DNA of 64,000 nt, taken from NCBI GenBank assembly GCA_900767645.1, contig CAAFZY010000005.1, positions 32,312 through 96,311 of the forward strand. The letters run 5' to 3'. Shown piece after piece: positions 63,926-64,000 of this stretch (position 1 is its first letter; each line of letters starts with the position of its first letter). Both the position numbers and the translations under genes were made by a program. The notes beneath the pieces were generated by a model. It was not told where the DNA came from and ran no database searches. It saw only the letters and a list, made by a program, of their open reading frames with translations. Origin of the DNA: Alphaproteobacteria bacterium. Its GTDB lineage: Bacteria > Pseudomonadota > Alphaproteobacteria > RF32 > CAG-239.

Positions 63926-64000
63926 AATTAAAAATCTCCTCAAAAAGTTAGTTTTGAAAAGATTTTAGCTCGCGTTTTTTTTTTGCAATATTTACGAGTC
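63926..64000 (-). promoter_or_regulatory. Shared 5' region of subfamily B pilins (copy 4)
   Basis: On the minus strand it reads GACTCGTAAATATTGC, a run of A residues, CGCGAGC, then TTTTTGAGGAGATTTTTAAT, nearly the same as the region before copy 3. Window ends within it. Confidence 0.6.

Overview
The window is a dense, low-GC bacterial chromosome segment from an alphaproteobacterium. The markers are a CtrA cell-cycle response regulator with the phosphoacceptor Asp at residue 51, a PopZ-type (DUF2497) N-terminus sitting between a tolC gene and valS, and an AsmA/YebC/RuvC/Hsp33/RecX gene complement. The AT-rich base composition, the many small surface proteins (pilins, an autotransporter, lipoproteins) and the Bacteroidetes-like style of the membrane pyrophosphatase suggest an uncultured host-associated (gut-type) lineage. 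That ecological placement is inference. The standard genetic code fits every reading frame.

Layout. 1-12 kb: housekeeping genes (asmA-like, rluC, rarA, a pentapeptide-repeat protein, ampG, a lipoprotein, hslO, recX, a phage-type DNA base hypermodification homologue, ruvC, yebC, a degenerate DEAD-box protein). 12-25 kb: a type IV pilin-like gene, aspS, rnd, small unknown proteins, a 1400-residue autotransporter with Cys-rich repeats, fba, and an HxlR regulator divergent from fadL. 25.1-31.4 kb: a compact type II CRISPR-Cas locus in the order cas1, antisense tracrRNA, cas9, cas2, array. 31.4-31.9 kb: stacked repeat elements at the 3' end of tRNA-Ser. 32-45 kb: an RgpF-like protein, ctrA, tetR, a murein-recycling pair (Mur ligase and LD-carboxypeptidase), a membrane metalloprotease, a MazG-like protein, mscS, an Asd-like pseudoenzyme and a phosphoethanolamine transferase. 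45-54 kb: rplM-rpsI, a candidate structured RNA and second pilin, tRNA-Glu, hppA, an ankyrin protein, groESL, a third pilin, a second repeat element and tRNA-Arg. 54-64 kb: a lipoprotein, glgP, tolC, a truncated popZ, valS, an OmpA-like lipoprotein, and a fourth pilin carrying an in-frame palindromic insertion.

How parts fit together. AmpG imports anhydro-muropeptides, LdcA trims the tetrapeptide and the Mpl/MurC-like ligase can re-attach peptide to UDP-MurNAc, so a murein-recycling route is visible. The CRISPR locus has everything a Cas9 system needs: a tracrRNA with its own promoter, and repeats that each contain a complete sigma70-like promoter firing toward the cas genes, with a hairpin terminator between array and cas2. 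Four pilin paralogues at four loci form two sequence subfamilies that share a near-invariant N-terminus. The most unusual items are the split cas1/cas2 order, the repeat-borne promoters, the tRNA-tail-flanked mini-elements and the pilin interrupted by a palindromic repeat.
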